Part shown: piece by piece, positions 14,697 through 22,466 of the stretch | Layout: each line of letters starts with the position of its first letter | Position numbering within the stretch: the first letter of the stretch is position 1 | Assembly: GCA_041302975.1 (NCBI GenBank) | Contig: JBFYQC010000002.1 | Span: 1 to 33,127, forward strand | Direction of reading: 5' to 3' | Length of the DNA stretch: 33,127 bases | Source: UBA6183 sp041302975 | GTDB taxonomy: Bacteria; Bacteroidota; Bacteroidia; UKL13-3 | Notes under the pieces: model-generated | Databases searched by the model: none | Told to the model about the DNA's origin: nothing | Seen by the model: only the letters and a program-made list of their open reading frames with translations | Position numbers and translations under genes: made by a program

Positions 14697-14727
14697 CAAA
14701 AATAGCAGTTAGTTTTTAAATTGCCAA
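14697..14727 (-). promoter_or_regulatory. Internal promoter before infA
   Basis: On the minus strand TTGG (14727-14724), a 19-base spacer and TATTTTTG (14704-14697) match TTTG-N19-TAnnTTTG with one mismatch in the -33 box. The start would fall near 14691, about 15 bases before the infA ATG. The 59-base secY-infA gap is one of the few roomy gaps in the superoperon. Confidence 0.55.
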
Positions 14728-14735
14728 TTTTTATT

Positions 14736-16091
14736 TTAAGCTGCACCTACTGCACTACGTCCTTTCATTTTCCCCGACTTCATCAAGCCATCATAATGTC
14801 TCATTAACAAATGACTTTCGATTTGCTGTAAAGTATCTAAAACAACACCTACCAAAATCAATAATGATGTACCACCATAGAATTGAGCAAATTGGCTGTT
14901 GATGTTTAAAACACCTGCTAACGAAGGCATGATTGCTACTGCTGCTAAGAAAATAGAACCAGGCAATGTTATACGAGACATAATGTTATCAATGAAACTC
15001 GCTGTAGCTTGACCAGGTTTAACGCCCGGTACAAAACCTCCATTACGTTTTAATTCATCTGATATTTGTGTTGAATTAACCGATATTGCAGTATAAAAAT
15101 ACGTAAACAATATGATGAGGATAGCAAAAGTTAAATTGTAAGCAAATGATGTTGGATCTACTAAAGCCATTAATCCACGCATACTTTCGTAATCAGGGAA
15201 AAATTGTGCTACCGTAGACGGAATAAACATTAAAGCTTGCGCAAAAATGATTGGCATTACACCTGCGGTGTTTACCTTTAGTGGTAAGTATTGACGCACA
15301 CCACCCGTTTGACGGCTACCTACAATACGTTTAGCATATTGAACAGGAATTTTTCTAGTACCTTGTACCAACATGATAACTCCCATTATGATGGCAAATA
15401 AAGCTGCTAGTTCAACTAAGAATATAACTAATCCTCCACCCGATTCTGTAAACTTGAAAACAAATTCATCTTTAATAGCGAATGGTAAACGAGCTATAAT
15501 ACCTATCATGATGATCAAAGAAACTCCATTTCCAATACCTTTATCTGTGATACGTTCGCCCAACCAGAGTACAAACATAGTACTTGCGGTTAGCACAACA
15601 ACAGAGGTAAGCATAAACATGAAATCAGACACTCCACTACCATCCATTGCTGAAATAATAGCACCCGGATTTTCCGATTTTAAGTTTACTAAGAATCCTA
15701 TTGATTGAACAGCCGTGATAGCTATAGTTAAATAACGGGTAATTTGGTTGATCTTTCTTCTTCCATCTTCACCTTCTTTTTGCATTTTTTGGAACGTAGG
15801 AACAGCCATTGTTAATAGCTGCACCACGATTGATGCAGAAATGTATGGCATGATACCCAGCGCAAAGATTGATCCCCTTGCGAAAGCTCCGCCAGCAAAC
15901 ATATTGATCAAACCAAAAATACCATCTGCGGCTTGGTTTTTCGAGCCTTCAAGCATGTTAGGGTCTACACCGGGCAAGGTAACATAAGTACCGACACGAT
16001 AAATAACCAACATCCAGAAGGTAAACGCAAGTTTGAAGCGTAAATCTTCAATGCGGTAAATATTTTTGATGGTTTCGATCAGTTTCTTCAT
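14736..16091 (-). CDS. secY: SecY, protein-conducting channel subunit
   Basis: This 451-residue inner-membrane protein forms the Sec channel with SecE and SecG. Ten hydrophobic helices are visible, starting with FKLAFTFWMLVIYRVGTYV. Further landmarks are the MPYISASIVVQLL region of TM2, KRIVGSRQTGG in the ribosome/SecA-binding cytosolic loop and NGGFVPGVKPG in the following loop. The length is family-typical. It starts three bases after the rplO stop. Confidence 0.97.
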   Translation of the reverse strand: MKKLIETIKNIYRIEDLRFKLAFTFWMLVIYRVGTYVTLPGVDPNMLEGSKNQAADGIFGLINMFAGGAFARGSIFALGIMPYISASIVVQLLTMAVPTFQKMQKEGEDGRRKINQITRYLTIAITAVQSIGFLVNLKSENPGAIISAMDGSGVSDFMFMLTSVVVLTASTMFVLWLGERITDKGIGNGVSLIIMIGIIARLPFAIKDEFVFKFTESGGGLVIFLVELAALFAIIMGVIMLVQGTRKIPVQYAKRIVGSRQTGGVRQYLPLKVNTAGVMPIIFAQALMFIPSTVAQFFPDYESMRGLMALVDPTSFAYNLTFAILIILFTYFYTAISVNSTQISDELKRNGGFVPGVKPGQATASFIDNIMSRITLPGSIFLAAVAIMPSLAGVLNINSQFAQFYGGTSLLILVGVVLDTLQQIESHLLMRHYDGLMKSGKMKGRSAVGAA

Positions 16092-16094
16092 TGG

Positions 16095-16544
16095 TTAGAT
16101 TGTTTCTGCTTTACCACCGGCAGCTTCGATAGCTTTTATCGCTGACGCTGAGAATGCATGTGCTTTTACCTGAATAGCTGATGTTAATTCGCCACGACCC
16201 AAAACTTTCACAACACCGTTTTTAGAAACAAAACCGTTATCTAAGAATGTTTGGAAGTCTATTGTGGTTAAACCTTTTTCTTCAGCAAGTTTTTGTAAAC
16301 GGTCTAAATTTACCGGTACAAATTCAACACGGTTCAAATTTTTGAAACCAAACTTAGGAATACGTCTGTATAATGGCATCTGACCACCCTCAAAACCACG
16401 TTTTGTCGAAGTTCCTGAGCGAGATCCCGCACCTTTATGACCACGTGTTGAAGTTCCGCCTTTACCAGAACCCTCACCGCGACCAACGCGTTTTCCTTGT
16501 TTATGTGTTGCGCCTTTTGCAGGTCTTAATGTATGTAATTTCAT
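16095..16544 (-). CDS. rplO: 50S ribosomal protein uL15
   Basis: The 149-residue protein opens MKLHTLRPAKGATHKQGKRVGRG, followed by the glycine/arginine-rich segment GSGKGGTSTRGHKG that threads into 23S rRNA. The globular C-terminal domain follows. The length is typical. It lies between rpmD (17-base gap) and secY (3-base gap). Confidence 0.97.
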   Translation of the reverse strand: MKLHTLRPAKGATHKQGKRVGRGEGSGKGGTSTRGHKGAGSRSGTSTKRGFEGGQMPLYRRIPKFGFKNLNRVEFVPVNLDRLQKLAEEKGLTTIDFQTFLDNGFVSKNGVVKVLGRGELTSAIQVKAHAFSASAIKAIEAAGGKAETI

Positions 16545-16561
16545 TGTTGTAAACTGGCTAA

Positions 16562-16741
16562 TTAAATGTTTTCAATTTTAAGCAAGTGAGCAACTTTTTT
16601 AACCATTCCCATGATTTGTGGTGTTGCTTCTTTTTCAACTGTTTGATTTAATTTGGTAAAACCCAATGCTCTTACAGTTCTTTTTTGCCCCTCAACTCTG
16701 TCGATGGTACTTTTTACTAGTGTAATTTTTACTTTAGACAT
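16562..16741 (-). CDS. rpmD: 50S ribosomal protein uL30
   Basis: The 59-residue protein starts MSKVKITLVKSTIDRVEGQK and contains TVRALGFTKLNQTVEKEATPQIMGMV, the complete L30 fold. An in-frame ATG four codons upstream (16753) would overlap the end of rpsE and add MVNT; I prefer 16741 because it gives the usual family length and start. Confidence 0.95.
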   Translation of the reverse strand: MSKVKITLVKSTIDRVEGQKRTVRALGFTKLNQTVEKEATPQIMGMVKKVAHLLKIENI

Positions 16742-16745
16742 TGTA

Positions 16746-17264
16746 TTAACCATTAAAAACTTTCTTTAAACTAATTCCTCTTGTTTGAGCAATGGTAAAC
16801 GCATCACGCATGTTTAATAATGCATCAATGGTTGCTTTTACCACGTTATGTGGGTTTGATGAACCTTTAGACTTTGCTAATACATCCGTAATACCTGCAC
16901 TCTCTAACACCGCACGCATAGCACCACCGGCAATTACACCTGTACCATGAGAAGCCGGTTGAAGATATACACGTCCTCCTCCGTATTTACCAAGTTGATC
17001 ATGAGGTACAGTTCCTTTTAATACAGGAACTTTAACCAAATTCTTCTTAGCGTCATCTATTCCTTTTGAAATAGCATCAGTTACCTCGTTAGCTTTACCT
17101 AAACCGTAACCAACTATACCATTTCCATCGCCCACTACTACAAGGGCTGAAAAGCTAAAGGTACGTCCACCTTTTGTTACTTTCGCAACACGGTTGATAG
17201 ACACAACCTTTTCTTTTAACTCTATATCGCTAGATTTTACTCTTTTTACGTTTGCTGTTGACAT
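16746..17264 (-). CDS. rpsE: 30S ribosomal protein uS5
   Basis: The 172-residue protein has the double-stranded-RNA-binding N-terminal domain (KVVSINRVAKVTKGGRTFSF, GDGNGIVGYGLGKA) and a C-terminal domain with GRVYLQPASHGTGVIAGG. It contributes to decoding accuracy. It is flanked by rplR (19-base gap) and rpmD (4-base gap). Confidence 0.97.
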   Translation of the reverse strand: MSTANVKRVKSSDIELKEKVVSINRVAKVTKGGRTFSFSALVVVGDGNGIVGYGLGKANEVTDAISKGIDDAKKNLVKVPVLKGTVPHDQLGKYGGGRVYLQPASHGTGVIAGGAMRAVLESAGITDVLAKSKGSSNPHNVVKATIDALLNMRDAFTIAQTRGISLKKVFNG

Positions 17265-17283
17265 AACTTTTGATAGGTTATAA

Positions 17284-17637
17284 TTAGAATTTTATACCAC
17301 CTTCTCTTGCGCCTTCGGCTAAGCTTTTTACGCGGCCATGGTACAAGTAACCATTACGATCAAAAACAACAGTTGATACTCCGGCTGCAACAGCTTTTTC
17401 TGCTATAGCCTTACCAACTAATGCTGATTGCTCGATTTTGGTCATTTTGTCTTTTATTGATTTTGATGAAGCTGAGGCTAAAGTTTTACCATGCACATCA
17501 TCGATGATTTGCACGTAAATATCCTTATTACTTCTAAATACTGATAAGCGTGGTTTTTCAGGAGTACCAAAAACACGGCTGCGTATTCCTTTTTTAATTT
17601 TAAGTCTTCTTTCAACTTTTTTTCTAAGTACTGACAT
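17284..17637 (-). CDS. rplR: 50S ribosomal protein uL18
   Basis: The 117-residue 5S rRNA-binding protein has a basic N-terminus (RKKVERRLKIKKGIRSRVFG) followed by PRLSVFRSNKDIYVQIIDD and the C-terminal VVFDRNGYLYHGRVKSLAEGAREGG motif split over its last two helices. The length matches the family. It lies 12 bases after rplF. Confidence 0.97.
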   Translation of the reverse strand: MSVLRKKVERRLKIKKGIRSRVFGTPEKPRLSVFRSNKDIYVQIIDDVHGKTLASASSKSIKDKMTKIEQSALVGKAIAEKAVAAGVSTVVFDRNGYLYHGRVKSLAEGAREGGIKF

Positions 17638-17649
17638 AGCTTTATCTTA

Positions 17650-18204
17650 TTATTTAGATGCCGTTTTACCAGCTTTTCTTCTAAGTTGTTCACCAACAAA
17701 TTTGATACCTTTACCTTTGTATGGCTCAGGTTTACGTAAACTGCGTAATTTAGCAGCAACCTGTCCGATAAGTTGTTTATCACAACCTTCTAGGGTAATA
17801 ATAGGGTTTTTACCTTTTTCTGTTTCTGTTTTCACATTTAATTCCGTTGGAACTTGGAAGTAAATATGATGCGAGAAACCTAAGGTAAGATCAAGAATAT
17901 TTCCATCGTTTGTGGCTTTGTAACCCACACCTACTAATTCTTGTTTTACAGTGTAACCTGTAGTAACACCAAAAACCATGTTATTGATTAATGCGCGGTA
18001 TAAACCATGCATTGCGCGGTGTCTTTTCTGATCAGTTGGGCGTGTTACTAATAATACGCCATTTTCAATTGTTATATTTAACTCAGGATCTACTTGCTGA
18101 GTTAACGTGCCTTTAGGACCTTTAACAGTAACTAAGTTACCTTTTGATATATTGATATCAACTCCAGCAGGCAATGTAATCGGTGCTTTTCCAATACGTG
18201 ACAT
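17650..18204 (-). CDS. rplF: 50S ribosomal protein uL6
   Basis: The 184-residue two-domain protein sits near the sarcin-ricin loop. It begins MSRIGKAPITLPAGVDI and ends with the signature PEPYKGKGIKFVGEQLRRKAGK. It is the only gene here with a perfect Shine-Dalgarno sequence, which is remarkable because Bacteroidota translation normally does not use one. The rpsH stop is 18 bases upstream. Confidence 0.97.
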   Translation of the reverse strand: MSRIGKAPITLPAGVDINISKGNLVTVKGPKGTLTQQVDPELNITIENGVLLVTRPTDQKRHRAMHGLYRALINNMVFGVTTGYTVKQELVGVGYKATNDGNILDLTLGFSHHIYFQVPTELNVKTETEKGKNPIITLEGCDKQLIGQVAAKLRSLRKPEPYKGKGIKFVGEQLRRKAGKTASK

Positions 18205-18210
18205 TTTACT

Positions 18211-18219
18211 ACCTCCTTA
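18211..18219 (-). promoter_or_regulatory. Perfect Shine-Dalgarno sequence of rplF
   Basis: On the minus strand TAAGGAGGT lies six bases before the rplF ATG, fully complementary to the usual 3' end of 16S rRNA and at ideal spacing. It falls entirely in the short rpsH-rplF gap, so it is not a by-product of coding sequence. I checked most other start regions in the window by eye and found nothing comparable. Confidence 0.8.
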
Positions 18220-18222
18220 TGA

Positions 18223-18621
18223 TTAATAAACGTAACATAATACCTCACCACCAACGTTGTTAGCGCGAGCCTCTTTATCGGTCATTACACCTTTCGAGGT
18301 AGTTAAAATTGCTATACCTAATCCGTTTATTACACGGGGTATATTAGTTGTTCCTGCGTATTGACGTAAACCTGGAGTACTAATACGCTCAAGTTTTTTA
18401 ATAGCTGGAGTTTTGGTAACCGGATGATACTTCAAAGCAATTTTGATAGTACCTTGATGAGTGGTTGAATCTTCGAACTTGTAATTAAGGATGTAACCTT
18501 TGTCGAAGAGAACTTTGGTCATTTCTTTCTTCAAACGTGAAGAAGGAATCTCAACAATGCGATGGTTTGCCTTGATCGCATTGCGTAACCTAGTCAAGTA
18601 ATCTGCAATTGGATCTGTCAT
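18223..18621 (-). CDS. rpsH: 30S ribosomal protein uS8
   Basis: The 132-residue primary 16S-binding protein begins MTDPIADYLTRLRNAIKANH and ends with GLGIAILTTSKGVMTDKEARANNVGGEVLCYVY, the standard S8 C-terminus. In E. coli S8 represses the spc segment by binding mRNA near rplE. Here a 149-base structured gap lies directly upstream, which makes a regulatory site in front of rpsH itself plausible (inference). Confidence 0.97.
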   Translation of the reverse strand: MTDPIADYLTRLRNAIKANHRIVEIPSSRLKKEMTKVLFDKGYILNYKFEDSTTHQGTIKIALKYHPVTKTPAIKKLERISTPGLRQYAGTTNIPRVINGLGIAILTTSKGVMTDKEARANNVGGEVLCYVY

Positions 18622-18770
18622 AATTTTTGTTTTTCTAGCCGATAGTTAGCCAAGGCTTTTACTCTTATCGGCTTAGTTTATGTTATTTTATAGTTAAATG
18701 AGGCGCGAAAATACAGGAATTATTTAAAACTCCTACACTTACGCGCCTTAATTTTTTTATTCTTACGAAA
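18622..18770 (-). other. Structured non-coding gap between rpsN and rpsH
   Basis: This is the largest gap inside the superoperon. It holds two inverted repeats. AGGCGCG (18701-18707) pairs with CGCGCCT (18742-18748), with a further AGGA/TCCT pair inside (18715-18718/18731-18734). AGCCGATA (18637-18644) pairs with TATCGGCT (18666-18673). On the minus strand neither is followed by a T tract, so they are not ordinary terminators. TATTTTCG (18713-18706) could be a -7 box but lacks a -33 partner. A cis-acting RNA element, an internal promoter or both are possible. Confidence 0.5.
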
Positions 18771-19040
18771 TTACCAGCTGGCTTTCGTTACGCCTGGTAT
18801 TTTTCCCATCAACGCCATTTCACGGAATTGATTACGACAAATACCGAAATCGCGCATGTAACCTTTAGGACGACCTGTAAGTTTGCAACGATTTTTTAAA
18901 CGTACAGGCGAAGAATTACGAGGCAATTTTTGAATTGCATCAAAGTCACCTGCTGCTTTTAAAGCTGCTCTCTTTTCAGCGTAACGTGCTACTAATTTCT
19001 CACGTTTAACCTGACGAGCTTTTATTGATTCTTTAGCCAT
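18771..19040 (-). CDS. rpsN: 30S ribosomal protein uS14, zinc-free form
   Basis: The 89-residue protein is the long type without CxxC motifs. It begins MAKESIKARQVKREKLVARY and ends with RNRCKLTGRPKGYMR-like and FREMALMGKIPGVTKASW sequences. The single cysteines in NRCKLTG and GICRNQF do not form zinc pairs. It starts five bases after rplE and is followed by the unusually long gap before rpsH. Confidence 0.97.
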   Translation of the reverse strand: MAKESIKARQVKREKLVARYAEKRAALKAAGDFDAIQKLPRNSSPVRLKNRCKLTGRPKGYMRDFGICRNQFREMALMGKIPGVTKASW

Positions 19041-19045
19041 TGTTC

Positions 19046-19591
19046 TTATTTTTTAAATGGTAAGCCAAATTCTTTTAACAAAGCATGGCACTCTTCATCT
19101 GTGGCAGCGGTAGTAACAAAAGTTATATCCATACCATTGATGCGGTTTACTTTGTCAATTACAATCTCAGGAAAAATGATTTGCTCGGTAACACCCATTG
19201 TGTAGTTACCACGGCCATCAAAACCTTTTACGTTTAAACCTGCGAAATCACGAACACGTGGTAACGAAACAGATATTAAACGATCTAAAAACTCATACAT
19301 CTTTTCGCCACGTAAGGTTACGCGAGCTCCAATTGGCATGTTTTCCCTTAACTTAAAGTTAGAGATAGCTTTCTTTGATTTAGTTGGCACAGCTTTTTGA
19401 CCGGCAATGATAGACATCTCTTCTACCGCTTGGTCAACAATCTTTTTATCAGCTACTGCTGCTCCCAAACCTTGGTTTAAACAAATTTTGGTTAAACGAG
19501 GCACTTGCATTACATTTTTGTACGCAAACTTCTCTTGTAAAGCCGGTACAACTGCGTTGCTGTATGTTTCTTTTAATCTTGGAGTATACAT
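19046..19591 (-). CDS. rplE: 50S ribosomal protein uL5
   Basis: The 181-residue 5S rRNA-binding protein of the central protuberance has the signature ending VPRLTKICLNQGLG near the N-terminus, TLRGEKMYEFLDRL, and the C-terminal IDKVNRINGMDITFVTTA. The length is typical. It lies between rplX (8-base gap) and rpsN (5-base gap). Confidence 0.97.
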   Translation of the reverse strand: MYTPRLKETYSNAVVPALQEKFAYKNVMQVPRLTKICLNQGLGAAVADKKIVDQAVEEMSIIAGQKAVPTKSKKAISNFKLRENMPIGARVTLRGEKMYEFLDRLISVSLPRVRDFAGLNVKGFDGRGNYTMGVTEQIIFPEIVIDKVNRINGMDITFVTTAATDEECHALLKEFGLPFKK

Positions 19592-19599
19592 ATCGGATC

Positions 19600-19938
19600 T
19601 TATTCTATTACCTCACCTGATTTTTTTGATACGCGCACAATCTTACCTTCTGGGGTAACCTTGCGGCCTACACGGGTAGCATTACCCGATTTATCAACCA
19701 CTTTTAGGTTTGAAATATTAATAGGAGCTTCCTTCTTAATAATTCCACCTTGTTGATTTTGTGCATTTGGTTTAGTATGACGGCTAACAATGTTAATACC
19801 TTCTACCAAAGCGCGTTTTTCTGCATTGAATACTTCAATAACGCGGCCTTTTTTACCTTTATCGTCACCGGTAATAACCAATACCATGTCTCCTTTTTTA
19901 ATATGGAGTTTAGTTTGTTTGTTATATTTTCTTTGCAT
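19600..19938 (-). CDS. rplX: 50S ribosomal protein uL24
   Basis: The 112-residue assembly-initiator protein has the KOW motif at about 15-41 (HIKKGDMVLVITGDDKGKKG followed by RVIEV) and then GINIVSRHTKPNAQNQQGGI. It starts two bases after the rplN stop. Confidence 0.97.
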   Translation of the reverse strand: MQRKYNKQTKLHIKKGDMVLVITGDDKGKKGRVIEVFNAEKRALVEGINIVSRHTKPNAQNQQGGIIKKEAPINISNLKVVDKSGNATRVGRKVTPEGKIVRVSKKSGEVIE

Positions 19939-19940
19939 AA

Positions 19941-20309
19941 TTACAATACCTCCGGTGCTAATGAAACGATTTTCATAAATTGTTTTTCACGTAATTCACG
20001 AGCAACAGGGCCGAATATACGTGTAGCTCTTGGCTCATCTTGTGCATTTAAAAGTACACAAGAATTATCATCAAATCGGATATATGAACCGTCTGCTCTT
20101 CTTACTTCTTTTTTAGTGCGAACAACTACCGCTTTAGAAACGGCACCTTTTTTTACAGTACCTGATGGTATTGCACTTTTTACCGACACTACGATTTTAT
20201 CGCCTACAGATGCATAACGTCTTGCTGTACCACCTAATACTCTTATACAAAGTACTTCTTTGGCACCGCTGTTGTCAGCAACTTTAAGTCTTGATTCTTG
20301 TTGTATCAT
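19941..20309 (-). CDS. rplN: 50S ribosomal protein uL14
   Basis: The 122-residue protein is full length, from MIQQESRLKVADNSGAKEVL to the C-terminal LREKQFMKIVSLAPEVL. It carries the family signature around VRTKKEVRRADGSYIRFDDN and GPVARELR. It follows rpsQ by two bases. Confidence 0.97.
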   Translation of the reverse strand: MIQQESRLKVADNSGAKEVLCIRVLGGTARRYASVGDKIVVSVKSAIPSGTVKKGAVSKAVVVRTKKEVRRADGSYIRFDDNSCVLLNAQDEPRATRIFGPVARELREKQFMKIVSLAPEVL

Positions 20310-20311
20310 GA

Positions 20312-20584
20312 TTACTTAGCTTTTTCGATAATTTCTACTAATCTCCAACGTTTATCTTTGCTCAGCGGACGAGTCTCCATTAGTTTAACGATATCGTTAA
20401 TACCACATTCGTTTTTCTCGTCATGGGCTTTAAATGTTGAGGTCATTTTGATGAACTTCCCATACTTTGGGTGCATCACTTTACGCTCAACGGCTACTAC
20501 GATGGTCTTTTGCATTTTATTGCTAACCACCTTACCGATGATAACCTTGCGTGAATTTCTTACTTCTGGTGCTGTTGTTTCCAT
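20312..20584 (-). CDS. rpsQ: 30S ribosomal protein uS17
   Basis: The 90-residue OB-fold protein contains GKVVSNKMQKTIVVAVERK and ETRPLSKDKRWRLVEIIEKAK, the S17 hallmarks. Eight bases separate it from rpmC. Confidence 0.97.
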   Translation of the reverse strand: METTAPEVRNSRKVIIGKVVSNKMQKTIVVAVERKVMHPKYGKFIKMTSTFKAHDEKNECGINDIVKLMETRPLSKDKRWRLVEIIEKAK

Positions 20585-20592
20585 CTTACTTA

Positions 20593-20799
20593 TTATTGAG
20601 CATTTTGGGCTGCTAATTGCCTGCTTTTTTGCTCAGTTAACAAACGAGCAATTAATTTTTTGCTGTCCTTAATGGTATTAGTATTTTCTAACGGAGTAAC
20701 TGCATGATTAAACATAGTTTTTGTCAATTGCAATCTTTCAGCTTTAATACGAGCTCCCAATTCTTTGTTGGACAATTCTCTGATTTCTGTATTTTTCAT
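20593..20799 (-). CDS. rpmC: 50S ribosomal protein uL29
   Basis: The 68-residue helical protein at the tunnel exit starts MKNTEIRELSNKELGARI and ends with an Ala/Gln-rich tail (QLAAQNAQ). The start at 20799 immediately follows the rplP stop codon; a longer in-frame start at 20826 would overlap rplP and add residues unlike L29. Confidence 0.95.
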   Translation of the reverse strand: MKNTEIRELSNKELGARIKAERLQLTKTMFNHAVTPLENTNTIKDSKKLIARLLTEQKSRQLAAQNAQ

Positions 20800-20800
20800 C

Positions 20801-21220
20801 TTATGCCACGTAATCAGGTTTAACAATAAATTTGGTTGTTACTGGTAACTTTTGCGCAGCTAAACGCATTGCTTCTTTAGCAACATCCATTGGCACACCA
20901 TCAATTTCAAACATGATGACACCTGGTTTAATTGGAGCTACCCAGTATTCCGGAGCACCTTTACCTTTACCCATACGAACCTCTGCTGGTTTTTTGGTTA
21001 TAGGCTTATCAGGGAAAATACGAATCCACACCTGACCCTCACGTTTCATGTAACGTGTTAATGCAATACGCGCTGCTTCCAATTGCTTTGCTGTGATATA
21101 CTTTGTTTCAATCGATTTTAAACCGAATGATCCGAAAGCTAAAACCGCTCCACGTGTAGCATTACCTCTTACACGGCCTTTTTGTTGCTTTCTATACTTT
21201 GTTCTTTTAGGTTGTAACAT
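20801..21220 (-). CDS. rplP: 50S ribosomal protein uL16
   Basis: The 139-residue protein at the peptidyl-transferase/A-site tRNA region begins MLQPKRTKYRKQQKGRVRGN and contains RMGKGKGAPEYWVAPIKPG and the Arg-rich segment of the family. It lies 31 bases after rpsC and abuts rpmC. Confidence 0.97.
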   Translation of the reverse strand: MLQPKRTKYRKQQKGRVRGNATRGAVLAFGSFGLKSIETKYITAKQLEAARIALTRYMKREGQVWIRIFPDKPITKKPAEVRMGKGKGAPEYWVAPIKPGVIMFEIDGVPMDVAKEAMRLAAQKLPVTTKFIVKPDYVA

Positions 21221-21251
21221 TTCGATACTTATTTATTCGTACTACCCTTAA

Positions 21252-22064
21252 TTAATTCTTTGGTTTTCTATCGCCAGCACCTCTTCTATCGCCTGATGGC
21301 TTTCTATCGCCACGTGGTCTGTCGTTTCTTCTGTCTCCTCTTGGTCTGTCGCCAGCACCTCTTCTGTCGTTTCCACCACGGTTTCCACCACGTGAACCTT
21401 CAGCACTTGCAACACCTGCATTTGGTGATAAATCACGTTTTCCGTAAACTTCACCTTTACAAATCCAAACCTTGATACCAATTTTACCGTATACGGTAAG
21501 TGCTTCAGCAATTGTATAATCGATGTCGGCACGTAAGGTATGTAATGGTGTTCTTCCCTCTTTATATGATTCTGAACGTGCCATCTCTGCACCACCTAAA
21601 CGACCCGATACCATAATTTTTATTCCTTCTGCGCCCATTCGCATGGTAGAAGCGATTGCAGTTTTAAGAGCACGCTTGTATGAAACACGAGCTTCTAACT
21701 GGCTGGCGATAGTTTCACCAACTAATACAGCATCTAACTCTGGACGTTTAATTTCAAAAATATTGATTTGAACGTCTTTTTTAGTAAGCTTCTTTATCTC
21801 TTCTTTAATCTTATCTACTTCTGATCCAGCTTTACCGATAACGATACCCGGACGAGATGTATGAATAGTGATAATGATGCGCTTTATTGTTCTTTCGATT
21901 ACAATACGAGCAATACCACCTTTTGCGATACGAGCTTTTAGGTATTTTCTGATTTTCTCATCTTCAATAAGTTTATCAGCAAAATTATTGCCACCGTACC
22001 AGTTAGATTCCCAACCTCTGATGATACCTAATCTTAAACCTATCGGGTTAACTTTTTGTCCCAT
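21252..22064 (-). CDS. rpsC: 30S ribosomal protein uS3 with RG-rich tail
   Basis: The 270-residue protein forms the mRNA entry channel. Residues 1-210 are standard: MGQKVNPIGLRLGIIRGWES, a KH domain with VIGKAG (75-80), and SGRLGGAEMARSE with TPLHTLRADIDY. The last 58 residues (about 213-270) are a low-complexity Arg/Gly/Asp tail built from RGAGDRP and PRGDR units, making it longer than E. coli S3 (233 aa). The DNA there contains an exact 17-base direct repeat (21271-21287 and 21349-21365). Confidence 0.96.
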   Translation of the reverse strand: MGQKVNPIGLRLGIIRGWESNWYGGNNFADKLIEDEKIRKYLKARIAKGGIARIVIERTIKRIIITIHTSRPGIVIGKAGSEVDKIKEEIKKLTKKDVQINIFEIKRPELDAVLVGETIASQLEARVSYKRALKTAIASTMRMGAEGIKIMVSGRLGGAEMARSESYKEGRTPLHTLRADIDYTIAEALTVYGKIGIKVWICKGEVYGKRDLSPNAGVASAEGSRGGNRGGNDRRGAGDRPRGDRRNDRPRGDRKPSGDRRGAGDRKPKN

Positions 22065-22076
22065 TCTGATTTAAAT

Positions 22077-22460
22077 TTATGCGTTGTTATTATTTACTGT
22101 TTCTACAGTTGCAGCAAGTTTGCTGTCAACTACAAGCGTAACGTGGTTAGAACGTTTTCTAATACGGTATGCTCTACCTTGTGGAGCGGGTCTAACACGC
22201 TTCATCATTGCGCCACCATCCACAAAAATTGTTTTCACGTATAACTGTGCGCTTTCAACATCAGCGCCTTCGTTTTTTTGTTCCCAATTGGCAATTGCCG
22301 AGCGTAACAATTTGTCTAAACGATGTGAGCTTTCTTTTTTGTTATTGAAACGAAGGATATTCATCGCTTCACCTACACGCTTACCACGCACTAAGTCGGC
22401 AAGTAGCCTCATCTTACGAGGCGAAGTAGGACAGTTATTTAATTTCGCTATTGCTTCCAT
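22077..22460 (-). CDS. rplV: 50S ribosomal protein uL22
   Basis: The 127-residue protein, whose beta hairpin lines the exit tunnel, has CPTSPRKMRLLADLVRGKRV near the start and the signature KRVRPAPQGRAYRIRKRSNH at about 88-107. The length is normal, and there is no sign of the hairpin insertions or deletions known from macrolide resistance. It lies six bases after rpsS. Confidence 0.97.
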   Translation of the reverse strand: MEAIAKLNNCPTSPRKMRLLADLVRGKRVGEAMNILRFNNKKESSHRLDKLLRSAIANWEQKNEGADVESAQLYVKTIFVDGGAMMKRVRPAPQGRAYRIRKRSNHVTLVVDSKLAATVETVNNNNA

Positions 22461-22466
22461 TATTCG

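Noticed and set aside
19750..20217. A 155-codon plus-strand open frame over rplX and rplN
   Set aside because: It is antisense to two complete ribosomal protein genes and shows no recognisable domain.
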